A stretch of 64,000 nucleotides of DNA from an uncultured Caryophanales bacterium (GCA_946405105.1 CAMJFY010000002.1:62001-126000); one strand, 5' to 3'. Positions 1 through 10,487 are shown, numbered from the stretch's first letter. Notes: generated from the sequence alone by a model not told the origin. A program made the numbers and translations.

Positions 1-2
1 AA

Positions 3-230
3 AAGATATATGATGATGCATTCTTCAATAATTATAGTTGTCCTGAAGAATTCAAGAAGGAATATAAGGGTAAAGAATATACTGTTAAGGGAAAAGGAGT
101 TAGAACTCTAACAATTGGTTCAAGCCTTGACGAAAAATATGATAAGAAGATTACAAGCTTCAAGAAGAAAGCAAAGAAGAATAATGTATACAAGAAGATT
201 GATATGACTTACGAAAAGGAGGGTAACTAA
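3..230 (+). CDS. C-terminal part of a lipoprotein-like protein, paralogous to the next gene (5' truncated by window edge)
   Basis: Open frame from the window edge to TAA 228-230. C-term ...YDKKITSFKKKAKKNNVYKKID... parallels YDKKIERLYKKAKKNNAYDGI of the next CDS. Confidence 0.6.
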   Translation, partial: KIYDDAFFNNYSCPEEFKKEYKGKEYTVKGKGVRTLTIGSSLDEKYDKKITSFKKKAKKNNVYKKIDMTYEKEGN

Positions 231-232
231 TT

Positions 233-1573
233 ATGAAAAAAGCATTTATTTCTGTAGCTGGCCTAGCTATGGCTACTTTAATTTTAGCTTCATGCTCTAG
301 CAATTCAGTTAAGGCTCCTAAAAAAGGTAAGGCTGTTGATGAAATTAAATTAATTTCAAAGACAGGTAGCACAATTGAATTTAAACAATCTGATGAATTA
401 AAAGATGTTGTTGATAAAATTTTCACTGAGTCAAATGGTATTGGGCTTGATTATGATGATTCAAATTATAATTATAAGGATTCTACAGGTTTTAGATCTG
501 TTGGATATAAAACAGTAAGAAAAGTAACAGATAAATATAAAGAAGAAAATGGCTATAATAAATCAGAATCATATTTATTTGGTAAGAGATCAGTTTCTGC
601 TAAAAGAACTACGGCTTCTGATGCTTATAAGTCTTTAGATCAAAAGTCTGATGTAGAATTTTCTCAAAAATGCTATGAATCTAATTCAAATAAGATTACT
701 ACAAATGAAACTATTGATAAATTAAAGTACAGTAGTAAAAGAAATGGAGAAAGTGCTGTTGCAGCAGAGAAATCATTTGATTCTAGCTATATGAATATTG
801 AGGCAGCAACATATGGTAAAGGCTCTACGAAGGCTTCTCAAGGTGCCAACCACCAAAGCGAAAAACTAAGTAGCAAGAGTAATGAATACACATATGTAAC
901 TGATAAGGTTTCTGTTAATGATGAAAATAAATTGTATGGAACTTATTATGGATATAAGGGTGAACGCGAATATAGCTACAATTATAATTTTACTTATCCT
1001 TTTGATGTTCATGTAGATTCACTTTACGTACTTAATGAAGACGATATATATGAAGATTATGTTAAGGATTTATATGAGAGCGCAACTTTTGAATTAACTG
1101 ATAAGGAAATCATTATTAAGACTAAATCAATTAATCTTCCTATAATTCATGATCGTGTTTGGGAAAAATATGATTATAGTGATGTTTCTACTACAGAAAA
1201 ATTTGTTGAGGCAATGAAGAAGGTTGCAGCAGATGAATTTAAGGGCTCATATTATGAAAAAGAAATTTGGATTAGCTATGAGTCTGAAAACTTTGCAGAA
1301 AAAGGATTCACTTATTCATATGAAAAATCTGTTAATTATGCAAATTTCAAGATTGAATATGAATGGACAAAGGATAAGCTAGAAGACCTTGGTATTTATA
1401 ACGAAATTAATAAACCATTCGTTGGAAAGAAGTATCGTAAAGAAGGAACTTCTAAAGAAGAATATACTATAGCAGCAAATTCTTCAAGCTATGATAAGAA
1501 AATAGAAAGATTATATAAGAAAGCTAAGAAGAATAATGCATATGATGGAATATATTTCACATTGTTTTATTAA
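233..1573 (+). CDS. predicted lipoprotein of unknown function
   Basis: ORF 446 aa; signal peptide with lipobox LASC; RBS aaggagg just upstream. Confidence 0.8.
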   Translation: MKKAFISVAGLAMATLILASCSSNSVKAPKKGKAVDEIKLISKTGSTIEFKQSDELKDVVDKIFTESNGIGLDYDDSNYNYKDSTGFRSVGYKTVRKVTDKYKEENGYNKSESYLFGKRSVSAKRTTASDAYKSLDQKSDVEFSQKCYESNSNKITTNETIDKLKYSSKRNGESAVAAEKSFDSSYMNIEAATYGKGSTKASQGANHQSEKLSSKSNEYTYVTDKVSVNDENKLYGTYYGYKGEREYSYNYNFTYPFDVHVDSLYVLNEDDIYEDYVKDLYESATFELTDKEIIIKTKSINLPIIHDRVWEKYDYSDVSTTEKFVEAMKKVAADEFKGSYYEKEIWISYESENFAEKGFTYSYEKSVNYANFKIEYEWTKDKLEDLGIYNEINKPFVGKKYRKEGTSKEEYTIAANSSSYDKKIERLYKKAKKNNAYDGIYFTLFY

Positions 1574-1596
1574 TCTTGATATAATTAATAAAAATT

Positions 1597-1622
1597 GGAA
1601 GCAAGAAATTGCTTCCTTTTTT
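1597..1622 (+). terminator. Rho-independent terminator
   Basis: GGAAGCAA-gaaa-TTGCTTCC-TTTTTT. Confidence 0.8.
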
Positions 1623-1626
1623 GCGT

Positions 1627-1793
1627 AAAAAAAAGCAGCGGTAAGAGGGGAGTCAGAAAATTCTTACAGCTGCCGCTAAAAGAGAAACTAATTAACAAAT
1701 TTTTAATTAGTATTAAAAGAAAATAATACTAGAATATATTGTAAGGCTTGTTATTGTTTCTTTTTAGATTTTTTATATACACCTCACAATACA
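1627..1793 (-). ncRNA. candidate small RNA
   Basis: Minus-strand promoter TTTACT-17-TATAAT (extended -10 TGC), AT hairpins, then stem GCAGC(T)GTAAGA/TCTTAC(C)GCTGC followed by U8. No minus-strand CDS follows. Confidence 0.5.
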
Positions 1794-1799
1794 TCTTGA

Positions 1800-1828
1800 A
1801 TTATAGCATCAAAAATCACAAAAGTAAA
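1800..1828 (-). promoter_or_regulatory. promoter of the candidate minus-strand sRNA
   Basis: Minus strand TTTACT-N17-TATAAT with TGC extended -10. Confidence 0.5.
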
Positions 1829-2076
1829 CGATTTTCAGATAAAAAATGTAAGATAATCTTATTTTTTGTGTTTTTTCTACTTTTAAAAGTAATAAATATT
1901 ACAAAAAATGTAAAAATAGGCCAAAAATGTAAGGTCTTCAGAAATCATATATAAAAATTGGCTTCTAATCCTACTAAAAACAGGGAAAAGATATATTGGG
2001 GTTTTCTTTTTTTATTTATAAAAATGTGATAAAATTATTTTGTACGTTTCTATTTAAAAATCAAGAGGGTGATTAT

Positions 2077-2829
2077 ATGCAAATTAATTATTATAATGTT
2101 TTCAGTAAAACATTAAATAGAAATATGGAGTTTAAGATATATGGCTTATCTGGAAAACCATGTATTGCATTCCCAAGTCAAAATGATAGATTCTATACAT
2201 ATGAGGATATGGGAATAATTAATTCTATGAGTAAATATATAGAAGATGGATCTATTCAGGTTATATGTGTAGATAATTATGATTATGAATCATTTTCTGC
2301 AATATATAGAAATGGAAAAGATAGAATAGATGCTCAAGAAAGATATTTTAATTACATAATTAATGAAATCATTCCTTTTATAAAAGAAATAAATGATTAT
2401 GATGGCAAATACATGACATATGGAGTTTCATTAGGTGCATATCATGCTGTTAATTTTTTCTTAAGAAGACCAGATTTATTTGATTATGTATTAGCATTAT
2501 CTGGTATTTATCATATTGGATATTTCATTAAAGATTATTCTGATTTATATACATTCTTAAATTCTCCAATTGACACATTAAAGCATATGTCTCTAGAACA
2601 TGAATATGTAGAATTATATAAGAAGAGTCAGATTATTGTTTGTGTAGGACAAGGAGCATGGGAATCTGATTGTGTTGTAGAGACTAGAGAGCTAGAAAAT
2701 GGATTTAATAATCTAGGAGTAGAATGCTGGTTTGATTATTGGTCACATGAATATGTACATGATTGGTGCTCATGGGTAATTCAAACACCACATTTCTTAT
2801 ATTATTTATTAAAGGAAAAGAATGTATGA
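2077..2829 (+). CDS. alpha/beta-hydrolase fold esterase-like protein
   Basis: ORF from ATG 2077 with RBS gaggg; nucleophile elbow GVSLGA. The upstream start at 1996 lacks a good RBS. Confidence 0.7.
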   Translation: MQINYYNVFSKTLNRNMEFKIYGLSGKPCIAFPSQNDRFYTYEDMGIINSMSKYIEDGSIQVICVDNYDYESFSAIYRNGKDRIDAQERYFNYIINEIIPFIKEINDYDGKYMTYGVSLGAYHAVNFFLRRPDLFDYVLALSGIYHIGYFIKDYSDLYTFLNSPIDTLKHMSLEHEYVELYKKSQIIVCVGQGAWESDCVVETRELENGFNNLGVECWFDYWSHEYVHDWCSWVIQTPHFLYYLLKEKNV

Positions 2830-3500
2830 TTGAATATGTATTAATAGATTTAGATGGAACATTATTAGATTTTAGTGCTGGCGAAAGAAATGCCTTTAAG
2901 GAAACAATAAATAAATATTCTAATTATGTTTTAAAAGAAGAAGATTATAAAAAGTTTTCTGATATAAATGAATATTATTTTAATGAATATTCTAAAGGCA
3001 ATATGGAAAGAAAAGAATTTCATTACAATAGATTTAAAAAAATATTTGAATATCTAAATTTAGATTGTCCAATAATTGAGGCAAATGCTTTTTATATTGA
3101 ATCATTAAGATATCAAGCAAATCCATTTGATGATGTATTTGAATTTTTAGATTATTTAAAAGATAAATATAGATTATTTATTGCATCTAACGGAATGACA
3201 AGTGTTCAAATTAAAAGATTAGAGCTTGCAGGTATATTAAAATATTTTGAAAAAATATATGTATCTGAAGCTATTGGATATAATAAGCCTGAAGAAGGAT
3301 TTTTTAATTATATTGTTAAGGATATCAATGATTATGATAAATCAAAATATATTATCATTGGAGATAGATTAGATTCTGATATTGAGGGTGGAAGAGGCTT
3401 TAATATAAAGACAGTATTCCTTGATCGATCTAAGAGACATGGTAATGTAGATGCTAATTACCATATCAATGATTTAAGAGAAATTAAAAAAATATTATAA
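2826..3500 (+). CDS. HAD-superfamily hydrolase (YjjG-like)
   Basis: Starts in ATGA overlap with the previous stop; motifs DLDGTLLDF, IASNGM, IIGDRLDSDIEGGRGFNIKTVFLDR. Confidence 0.8.
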   Translation: MIEYVLIDLDGTLLDFSAGERNAFKETINKYSNYVLKEEDYKKFSDINEYYFNEYSKGNMERKEFHYNRFKKIFEYLNLDCPIIEANAFYIESLRYQANPFDDVFEFLDYLKDKYRLFIASNGMTSVQIKRLELAGILKYFEKIYVSEAIGYNKPEEGFFNYIVKDINDYDKSKYIIIGDRLDSDIEGGRGFNIKTVFLDRSKRHGNVDANYHINDLREIKKIL

Positions 3501-3555
3501 AATTTTTCTTTTTTTCCAATAAACATTCAATTGAGATTGTTTAAAGGTTGTATGA

Positions 3556-3570
3556 GTGAAAGCGTTTCAC
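3556..3570 (+). promoter_or_regulatory. candidate LacI/CcpA-family (cre-like) operator
   Basis: Inverted repeat GTGAAA-GCG-TTTCAC upstream of the pectate lyase-type gene. Confidence 0.4.
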
Positions 3571-3601
3571 TAACAAAATTTTATTTTAGGAGTCGAATAA
3601 A

Positions 3602-6600
3602 ATGAAAAAAAGAAAAATTTTTTTAGGAGTTTTATTAGCATCAACAATAATTGGTATGGCAGCATGCAGTAATGGATCAGATAAAAATAAAAATGATTCA
3701 AATTCAAATAACCAAACTGTTGTTGAAAAAACAAGTTTTACAGTAACATTTGATACAAATGGTGGTAGTACTGTATCATCTCAAACTATTGAGGAAGGGA
3801 ACAAGGTAACTAGACCTCAAAATCCAACAAAGGCTGATGATGAAAATTATTTTTACGATTTTGCAGGTTGGTATACAGATCAAGCATGTACACAAGCTTT
3901 TGATTTCGATACATCAATCACAGCAGCAACAACTTTATATGCAAAATGGACAGCAACTGCAAAGGCAATTGCTCCAGCTACATTTGAAATAACATTTAAT
4001 ACAAATGGTGGAAATAATATTGCATCTCAAACTATTGAAGTAGGTTCTAAGGTAGCAAGACCAGAGAATCCAACAAAGGCTGAAGATGATAATTATACAT
4101 ATACATTTGTTAATTGGTATTCAGATTCAAATTTATCAACAGTTTATGATTTTGAAACATTAGTTTTTGATTCATTTACTTTATATGCAAAATGGGAACC
4201 AACTGCAAAGGTAGCACCAGAGCCAGATAAATTTATTGTTACATTTAACTCAAATGGTGGTTCTAGTGTTGCTCCAGTTCAAGTTGTAGATGGTGGAAAG
4301 GTAGAAGAACCTACTGCACCTACAAAGACTGCAACAGTAGCAGAGACATATACATTTGCAGGCTGGTATAAGGATGAAGGATTACAAACTCCATTCGACT
4401 TTAATACAGATACAATTACAGAGGCTACAACATTATATGCAAAATGGACTGCAACACCAGTTCAATATGCAGTAACATTTAATGCAAATAATGGTACAGA
4501 AGCGACTACAGTAAATGTTAATTATGGACAAACTGTAGCAAAACCTACTGCACCTACAAAGACTGCAACAGTAGCAGAGACATATACATTTGCAGGCTGG
4601 TATAAGGATTCAATATTCCAAACTCCATTTGATTTCGATAATGATACAATTACATCAAATATAACATTATATGCAAAATGGAATAATACAGCAATTGAAT
4701 ATACAGTAACATTTAATTCAAACGGAGGAACATCTGTTGAATCACAAACTGTATATTATGATAAAAAAATAACAAAACCAGCTGACCCTACAAAGGCTGC
4801 AACAGCAGCAGAGACATATACATTTGGAGGTTGGTATGTGGATGCAGGATTCCAATTTCCATTCGAGTTCAGAGATGATGCTATTACATCAAATATAACA
4901 TTATACGCAAAATGGATTTCAACACCAGTAGAATATACAGTAACATTTAATTCAAACGGAGGAACATCTGTTGAATCACAGACTGTATATTATGGATCAA
5001 CAATAACTGCACCTACAGCACCTACAAAGGCTGAAGATGAAAATTATACATATACATTTGCAGGTTGGTATAAAGATTCTGGATTACAAACATCATTTGA
5101 TTTTACAAATGATACAATTACAGGAGCAACTACTCTATATGCAAAGTGGACTCCAACTGCAATCCAAAAATATACATATACTTTCTATAATGAAGATAGA
5201 AGTGTAGTTAAGACTGAAACAATTAAAGAAGGAGAATTAATTGTTGCCCCTACTACAAATCCAACAAAAGCTGAAGATAGTAATTTCACATATACATTCT
5301 TAGGATGGTATGACAAAGCAAATGCTGGAAACAAAGTTACGACATTTGGAGCAATAACAGGCGATGTGTCTTATTATGCACAATACCTAGGAGTTGCAAA
5401 GCTTACAGTATCATTTGTTGTTAACCAAGGTGATCAACAATTTGAATCTGTTAAGGTAGCTAGTGGTAATTCAGTAACATTACCTACAGCAAACACTATT
5501 GAAGGATACAGATTTGATGGTTGGTATTTAGAAGATACATATGAAACTAAATATACAAATCAAGCTATTACTAGCGCTACAACTTTATATGGTAACTATG
5601 TACAACAAATAAATGTAACATTTATTGCTGATGGAGTTGAATATTTAGTATCATCTATTGATAAGAGTTCTAAGGTTTCTGAACCTACAGCTCCTACAAA
5701 AGATGGATATTATTTAAGCTCATGGCAATTAGATGGTGTTGATTTTGATTTCAACACAACAATTGATGAAAATATTACATTAATAGCAGTATTTGAAGAA
5801 GTAAAAGAAACTGAAAATGTTGGCTTCGGTGGATCTTACACATCATGGCAAACATTATTTGATTATACAGGTAGTACAAGAACTGAAGACAAAAAAAATA
5901 GAACATATTTAGGTCCTACAAGTGATACTGAAGAAATTACAATGAATGGATTTACATTCTTAGGAAAAGCATTATTAGATTCTGGTGTTTTAAATACTAA
6001 TGCTTCAGTTATCAAAATTCAAATTCCTAATAATGGATCATCTATTAATATGACAGCAACTTGGGGTTCTTCAAATGATTCTGGTGTTATTAGAGTATAC
6101 AAAAATGGTAATTTATTCTATGAATCAGAAACTACTTATTCAAAGAATACTACAACTGCAGTAACATTAGCATTAACTAATTTATCTGCAGGTACATATG
6201 AAATTAAGGCTGAAAAGACAAATACAACAGGTCAAGCAGGATTAATGGTTTCAACTATTTATTATTCTAGATTAGTTGAATATGTTAATGTGTCATATGT
6301 CGGAAATAATAATCAAACAATTGAATCTACACAAATTAAAAAAGGTAATACATTAGATTCATTACCAACATTAAACGATAAATCTGGATATAGATTTATT
6401 GGTTGGTATACAACAGAAGATTTCAAAGCAGGAACTGAGTTTAATGTACCTTCAACTATTTCTTCAAGCATAACATTATATGCATGTTGGGAAGAATTAA
6501 CTGCAGAAGATATCGTTACAATTTCATTCAATATCAATGTTAATGGTCAAACAATTGAACCTGTTGAGATTGAAAAGGGAACTAAGCTATCTGCATTACC

Positions 6601-9600
6601 TGTATTAAATATTTCAGGATATAGATTAGAAGGTTGGTTTATAACTTCAACATTCAGTCAAGCATTTAATGTTGATACATATACATTTAATGCTGATACA
6701 ACATTATATGCTGAATATATTAAGATTTATAATGTTACATTCTTAGATAATGATGGTAATCTGATTAAGACTGTAACAGTTGATACAGATACAAAGGTAA
6801 CAGAATCAATTACAATTCCTTATATTGAAGGATATAAATTCTCTTATTGGAAGAATACAAGTAATAATCAAGAATTTGATATAACAGAAGAATATATTGC
6901 AGCTGATTATACATTAAGAGCAGTATATGTTGTAGATACTAATCCAGTTGATAAGATGAGCATTATAAAGTCTGAAGGATTACAAGAGGCTGCATATGTT
7001 ACATTTAATGAATATAAGAATTCAAGTAATGTCGCAGCTGATGGATATAGTGTATATATTAATGGAAATGGATATAATAATAAGAAATTAGATAAAAATA
7101 ATGTATACATTACTAAATCAGGATCTACTTATAGAGCAGATTTAATGGGAATAAAGGCTGGTAGTTATAGTGTTACAGTATTACCTATATTCTCTGAATC
7201 AGAGATTCCAGCAGCTCAAACAAGCTCTAATGTAACTATTTCAGCTTATGATAGATCAGGCTATGCACACTTTAATTATTCAGATGGTGTAGGTGCTTAT
7301 AAGGATGATGGTACATTAAAGGATAACGCAATTGTTCTTTATGTTACAGATGAAAATAAAAATACTATTTCATTATCATTTGGTGGTGTTACAGTAACAG
7401 GTATTGGTAATATCTTAAACTCTGTAGGTGCTGATAATGGTACAGGAACAGCATCAAATGGTGGTGCAGCAAACACAAACCAAGGTATTTTAAAGAAACT
7501 TGGAGAAGCAGGTATTCCACTTGTTGTTAGATTTGTTGGATGTGTATCTGATTCTGGCTTATATGCTAAGGGTAGTTTCACTGCAGCAAATACATCATTA
7601 ATTAATGGTTTAACTAAATTTAATTCTGCTGATTATGGTGGAACAGAAGGCGATAATGGTCATATGGCTCGTATGAAATCTGCTAAGGATGTTACACTTG
7701 AAGGTGTTGGAAACGATGCAACTATTGATGGTTGGGGATTCCACTTCATGTGTGAAAGTTCAGCTCCAGATTTAGGAAAGAGCTTTGAAGTTAGAAACCT
7801 AAAATTTATTAATACTCCAGAGGATGCAATTGGTATGGAAGGAGTTCAAGCATCAAAGAATGCTTCATCTGATTTATCTGCATCAGTTGAAAGATGCTGG
7901 ATCCATAACAACGAATTCTATGGACCTACAATTGTTGGTCCAGCTGAAAGCGATAAAAAAGAGGGCGATGGTTCTTGTGATTTTAAGCGTGGACAATTCT
8001 TAACAGTTAGCTACAATTATTTTGAAGGATGCCATAAGACAAACCTAGTTGGTTCAGCTGATTATTCATTACAATTTAATTTAACATATCATCATAATTT
8101 CTGGTATATGTGTAAAGCAAGAGGACCATTAACAAGAAGAGCTAATGTACATATGTATAATAATATTTTCTATGGTCAAACAGATTATGCAGTAAACACT
8201 AGAGCTGATGCATATATCTTTACTGAATATAACCAATTCTATTTATGTAAGTCACCATTTGCAGTAGAAGGTGGTGCTATTAAGAGCTATAATGATAACA
8301 TTTCAAGTGTTATTTGGAACAAAGGCTCTGAACCTACTTACGTAACAGATAAATCTCAAACTGTAAGCAATAATTGTCAATTTAGTGCAAGAGGAGTTAA
8401 TTATTCTCAATTTGATACAGATTCAAGCTTGTCATATATTCCAACTAATGATTATGATTTACAAGAAGACATAGTTGAAGCTAGAAAAGTAATTTATGCA
8501 AGATGTGGTGTTGCGAAGAGTGAATTAATTGACCCATCAACTGTAACTATGGATGATATATCACTATTAAATAAGATGATTTCTAATCCGACAATTAATA
8601 ATTTATCAGTTGGACAAACAGTTACACCTGGTAAGCTTACAAAGGCCATTTATGCATTCAAGATTACATCTTATGCAACAGCAACAATCAGTTATGCATC
8701 AGATGCAGATGCTTCTACAGGTGTATTATGTAATCAAGCAGGCGTATCATTACTTAAGGGTAGTGGTACAGTAGTACTTGCTCCTGGTATTTATTGGGTT
8801 CAAGCAAACCAATTCCAACCTGGTGATTCTGCGACATTAGCCCAAGGCTCATTCAAAGAATTTACAATTAATTCATTAACACTTTCTGAATATGATAGCT
8901 CAGCATTAAATGCAGAATTAATTGCAAATTATAATAATGCCGTTGCTAATATTCCATCTACAATTACTTATACAGATTCATGCTATAGCGCTATAAATGC
9001 TGCAAAGAATGCCTACATTAATTTAGGTGCTTCATTACAATCAGAAGTAGATTATTCGCCTGTTACTACAGCATTAAATGCTTATAAGATAGCTGGTGAA
9101 GCATATGTTGAAGGATTAATTAATCAAATTGAATTACCTGTTACAGCATCTAATTCAGCTCCTATCTTAACTGCAAGAGCTGCATACAATGCTTTAGTTG
9201 CAAAGATTAGTGATGCAACAGTATCTAATTATTCAACATTAGCAACAGCTGAAGCTCAGATGTCTGAATTAGCAGTTGATATATTCTTAAATGCAGTATC
9301 TGAAATTCCATCTACAATTACATACACTTCAGCATGTAATAATGCAATCTCAAATGCAGAAGCAGCATATGCTAACTTGGATGAAAATCAAGTTAAAATA
9401 TCTAGCGTTGTTAGTGCATATAACACAATGACTGCAGCAAGAACACAATATGATAATTTAGCAGCAGTAGCTGAAGTAGATGCATTAATTGCAGCTGCTT
9501 CACTAAGTGGAACTAAAGCAGAATTAAAGGCTGTTATGGATGCTTATAGTGAATTAACATCAGCACAACAATCATTAATTGCAGATTCAAGCAAGTATAA

Positions 9601-10180
9601 TAGTATTTGTGCTAAATATGTTGATTTATTAATTAATGATATCCCATCAACAATTACATTTAATGATATCTCTATTGTTACAGCAGCAAGAACAGCATAT
9701 AATTCATTAACAAATGCTCAACAGGCTTTAGTTAATAATTTATCAACATTAGAGACTGCAGAAGCAGCAGTAGCTGATTTAGGCATTGAAACTTTAGATA
9801 GCTATTCAACAACTGATTTCAGTAGTGGTTGGACAATTACTGGTACAGCTACATCGACTGCTACAGGGTTAACAGCAAATTTATCTGTAGATAATACTGT
9901 GACTTTAGTATCTGACTTTATGATGAGTTCAGTTTCTAATGTTACATTAAAAGCTAAAATTGTTGATAAATCTATAAATTATGCTGTTTATACATCTACA
10001 GATGGTAAAACTTGGACAGAAATATATTCTGGAAGACCAGGATCAAATAATGCTGAAGCAGATTTAACTGCTACAGTTACAGTTTCTGGCCCTGTATATA
10101 TTAAAGTAGAAATGACATGTACTAAGCCTGCAAATAATCCTAAGTCAGGTTCATTACTAGGTATATCAATTAATAAATAA
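3602..10180 (+). CDS. giant lipoprotein with N-terminal InlB B-type repeats, a PL1-type pectate lyase domain and C-terminal helical repeats
   Basis: Lipobox MAAC; repeated YTFAGWYKD...LYAKW units; pectate lyase signatures DGSCDFKRG, HKTNLVGSADYS and RGPLTRR; C-terminal IPSTITY repeats. Confidence 0.85.
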   Translation: MKKRKIFLGVLLASTIIGMAACSNGSDKNKNDSNSNNQTVVEKTSFTVTFDTNGGSTVSSQTIEEGNKVTRPQNPTKADDENYFYDFAGWYTDQACTQAFDFDTSITAATTLYAKWTATAKAIAPATFEITFNTNGGNNIASQTIEVGSKVARPENPTKAEDDNYTYTFVNWYSDSNLSTVYDFETLVFDSFTLYAKWEPTAKVAPEPDKFIVTFNSNGGSSVAPVQVVDGGKVEEPTAPTKTATVAETYTFAGWYKDEGLQTPFDFNTDTITEATTLYAKWTATPVQYAVTFNANNGTEATTVNVNYGQTVAKPTAPTKTATVAETYTFAGWYKDSIFQTPFDFDNDTITSNITLYAKWNNTAIEYTVTFNSNGGTSVESQTVYYDKKITKPADPTKAATAAETYTFGGWYVDAGFQFPFEFRDDAITSNITLYAKWISTPVEYTVTFNSNGGTSVESQTVYYGSTITAPTAPTKAEDENYTYTFAGWYKDSGLQTSFDFTNDTITGATTLYAKWTPTAIQKYTYTFYNEDRSVVKTETIKEGELIVAPTTNPTKAEDSNFTYTFLGWYDKANAGNKVTTFGAITGDVSYYAQYLGVAKLTVSFVVNQGDQQFESVKVASGNSVTLPTANTIEGYRFDGWYLEDTYETKYTNQAITSATTLYGNYVQQINVTFIADGVEYLVSSIDKSSKVSEPTAPTKDGYYLSSWQLDGVDFDFNTTIDENITLIAVFEEVKETENVGFGGSYTSWQTLFDYTGSTRTEDKKNRTYLGPTSDTEEITMNGFTFLGKALLDSGVLNTNASVIKIQIPNNGSSINMTATWGSSNDSGVIRVYKNGNLFYESETTYSKNTTTAVTLALTNLSAGTYEIKAEKTNTTGQAGLMVSTIYYSRLVEYVNVSYVGNNNQTIESTQIKKGNTLDSLPTLNDKSGYRFIGWYTTEDFKAGTEFNVPSTISSSITLYACWEELTAEDIVTISFNINVNGQTIEPVEIEKGTKLSALPVLNISGYRLEGWFITSTFSQAFNVDTYTFNADTTLYAEYIKIYNVTFLDNDGNLIKTVTVDTDTKVTESITIPYIEGYKFSYWKNTSNNQEFDITEEYIAADYTLRAVYVVDTNPVDKMSIIKSEGLQEAAYVTFNEYKNSSNVAADGYSVYINGNGYNNKKLDKNNVYITKSGSTYRADLMGIKAGSYSVTVLPIFSESEIPAAQTSSNVTISAYDRSGYAHFNYSDGVGAYKDDGTLKDNAIVLYVTDENKNTISLSFGGVTVTGIGNILNSVGADNGTGTASNGGAANTNQGILKKLGEAGIPLVVRFVGCVSDSGLYAKGSFTAANTSLINGLTKFNSADYGGTEGDNGHMARMKSAKDVTLEGVGNDATIDGWGFHFMCESSAPDLGKSFEVRNLKFINTPEDAIGMEGVQASKNASSDLSASVERCWIHNNEFYGPTIVGPAESDKKEGDGSCDFKRGQFLTVSYNYFEGCHKTNLVGSADYSLQFNLTYHHNFWYMCKARGPLTRRANVHMYNNIFYGQTDYAVNTRADAYIFTEYNQFYLCKSPFAVEGGAIKSYNDNISSVIWNKGSEPTYVTDKSQTVSNNCQFSARGVNYSQFDTDSSLSYIPTNDYDLQEDIVEARKVIYARCGVAKSELIDPSTVTMDDISLLNKMISNPTINNLSVGQTVTPGKLTKAIYAFKITSYATATISYASDADASTGVLCNQAGVSLLKGSGTVVLAPGIYWVQANQFQPGDSATLAQGSFKEFTINSLTLSEYDSSALNAELIANYNNAVANIPSTITYTDSCYSAINAAKNAYINLGASLQSEVDYSPVTTALNAYKIAGEAYVEGLINQIELPVTASNSAPILTARAAYNALVAKISDATVSNYSTLATAEAQMSELAVDIFLNAVSEIPSTITYTSACNNAISNAEAAYANLDENQVKISSVVSAYNTMTAARTQYDNLAAVAEVDALIAAASLSGTKAELKAVMDAYSELTSAQQSLIADSSKYNSICAKYVDLLINDIPSTITFNDISIVTAARTAYNSLTNAQQALVNNLSTLETAEAAVADLGIETLDSYSTTDFSSGWTITGTATSTATGLTANLSVDNTVTLVSDFMMSSVSNVTLKAKIVDKSINYAVYTSTDGKTWTEIYSGRPGSNNAEADLTATVTVSGPVYIKVEMTCTKPANNPKSGSLLGISINK
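4309..4609 (+). repeat. 67-bp exact direct repeat (4309-4375 and 4543-4609) inside the InlB-type repeat region, period 234 bp
   Basis: acctactgcacctacaaagactgcaacagtagcagagacatatacatttgcaggctggtataaggat occurs twice. Confidence 0.9.
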
Positions 10181-10308
10181 ACTAGATAGAATTGCTTCTA
10201 TATTAATTGATTACAATAAAACATATTTAATTTGTGTAAAATAATACGATTTATTAAATGTTTATGAATCCCCCAATTTTATCTCGTTTAATAATAGTGT
10301 TATTTTTG

Positions 10309-10332
10309 GGGCAGAGCAATCTGCCCTTTTTT
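10309..10332 (+). terminator. Rho-independent terminator after the giant lipoprotein gene
   Basis: GGGCAG-agcaat-CTGCCC-TTTTTT. Confidence 0.8.
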
Positions 10333-10398
10333 ATATTTCTATTTTTAACAAAATTTTATACTTAATTTTGTAAATATTATATAAAATGATAAAAAAAT

Positions 10399-10418
10399 GG
10401 CTTAACAAAGCCGTTTTT
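10399..10418 (+). terminator. second terminator-like hairpin
   Basis: GGCTT-aaca-AAGCC-GTTTTT. Confidence 0.5.
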
Positions 10419-10458
10419 AAGCACTTTATATTTTAATATAAAATGTATACTTTAATTG

Positions 10459-10487
10459 TTGAATAATTGACCCAAAAGTTTTATAAT
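10459..10487 (+). promoter_or_regulatory. sigma-A-type promoter for nifJ
   Basis: TTGAAT-N17-TATAAT. Confidence 0.65.

Noticed and set aside
1748-1954. 68-aa plus-strand ORF
   Set aside because: Poor RBS, low-complexity translation, overlaps the minus-strand sRNA promoter region
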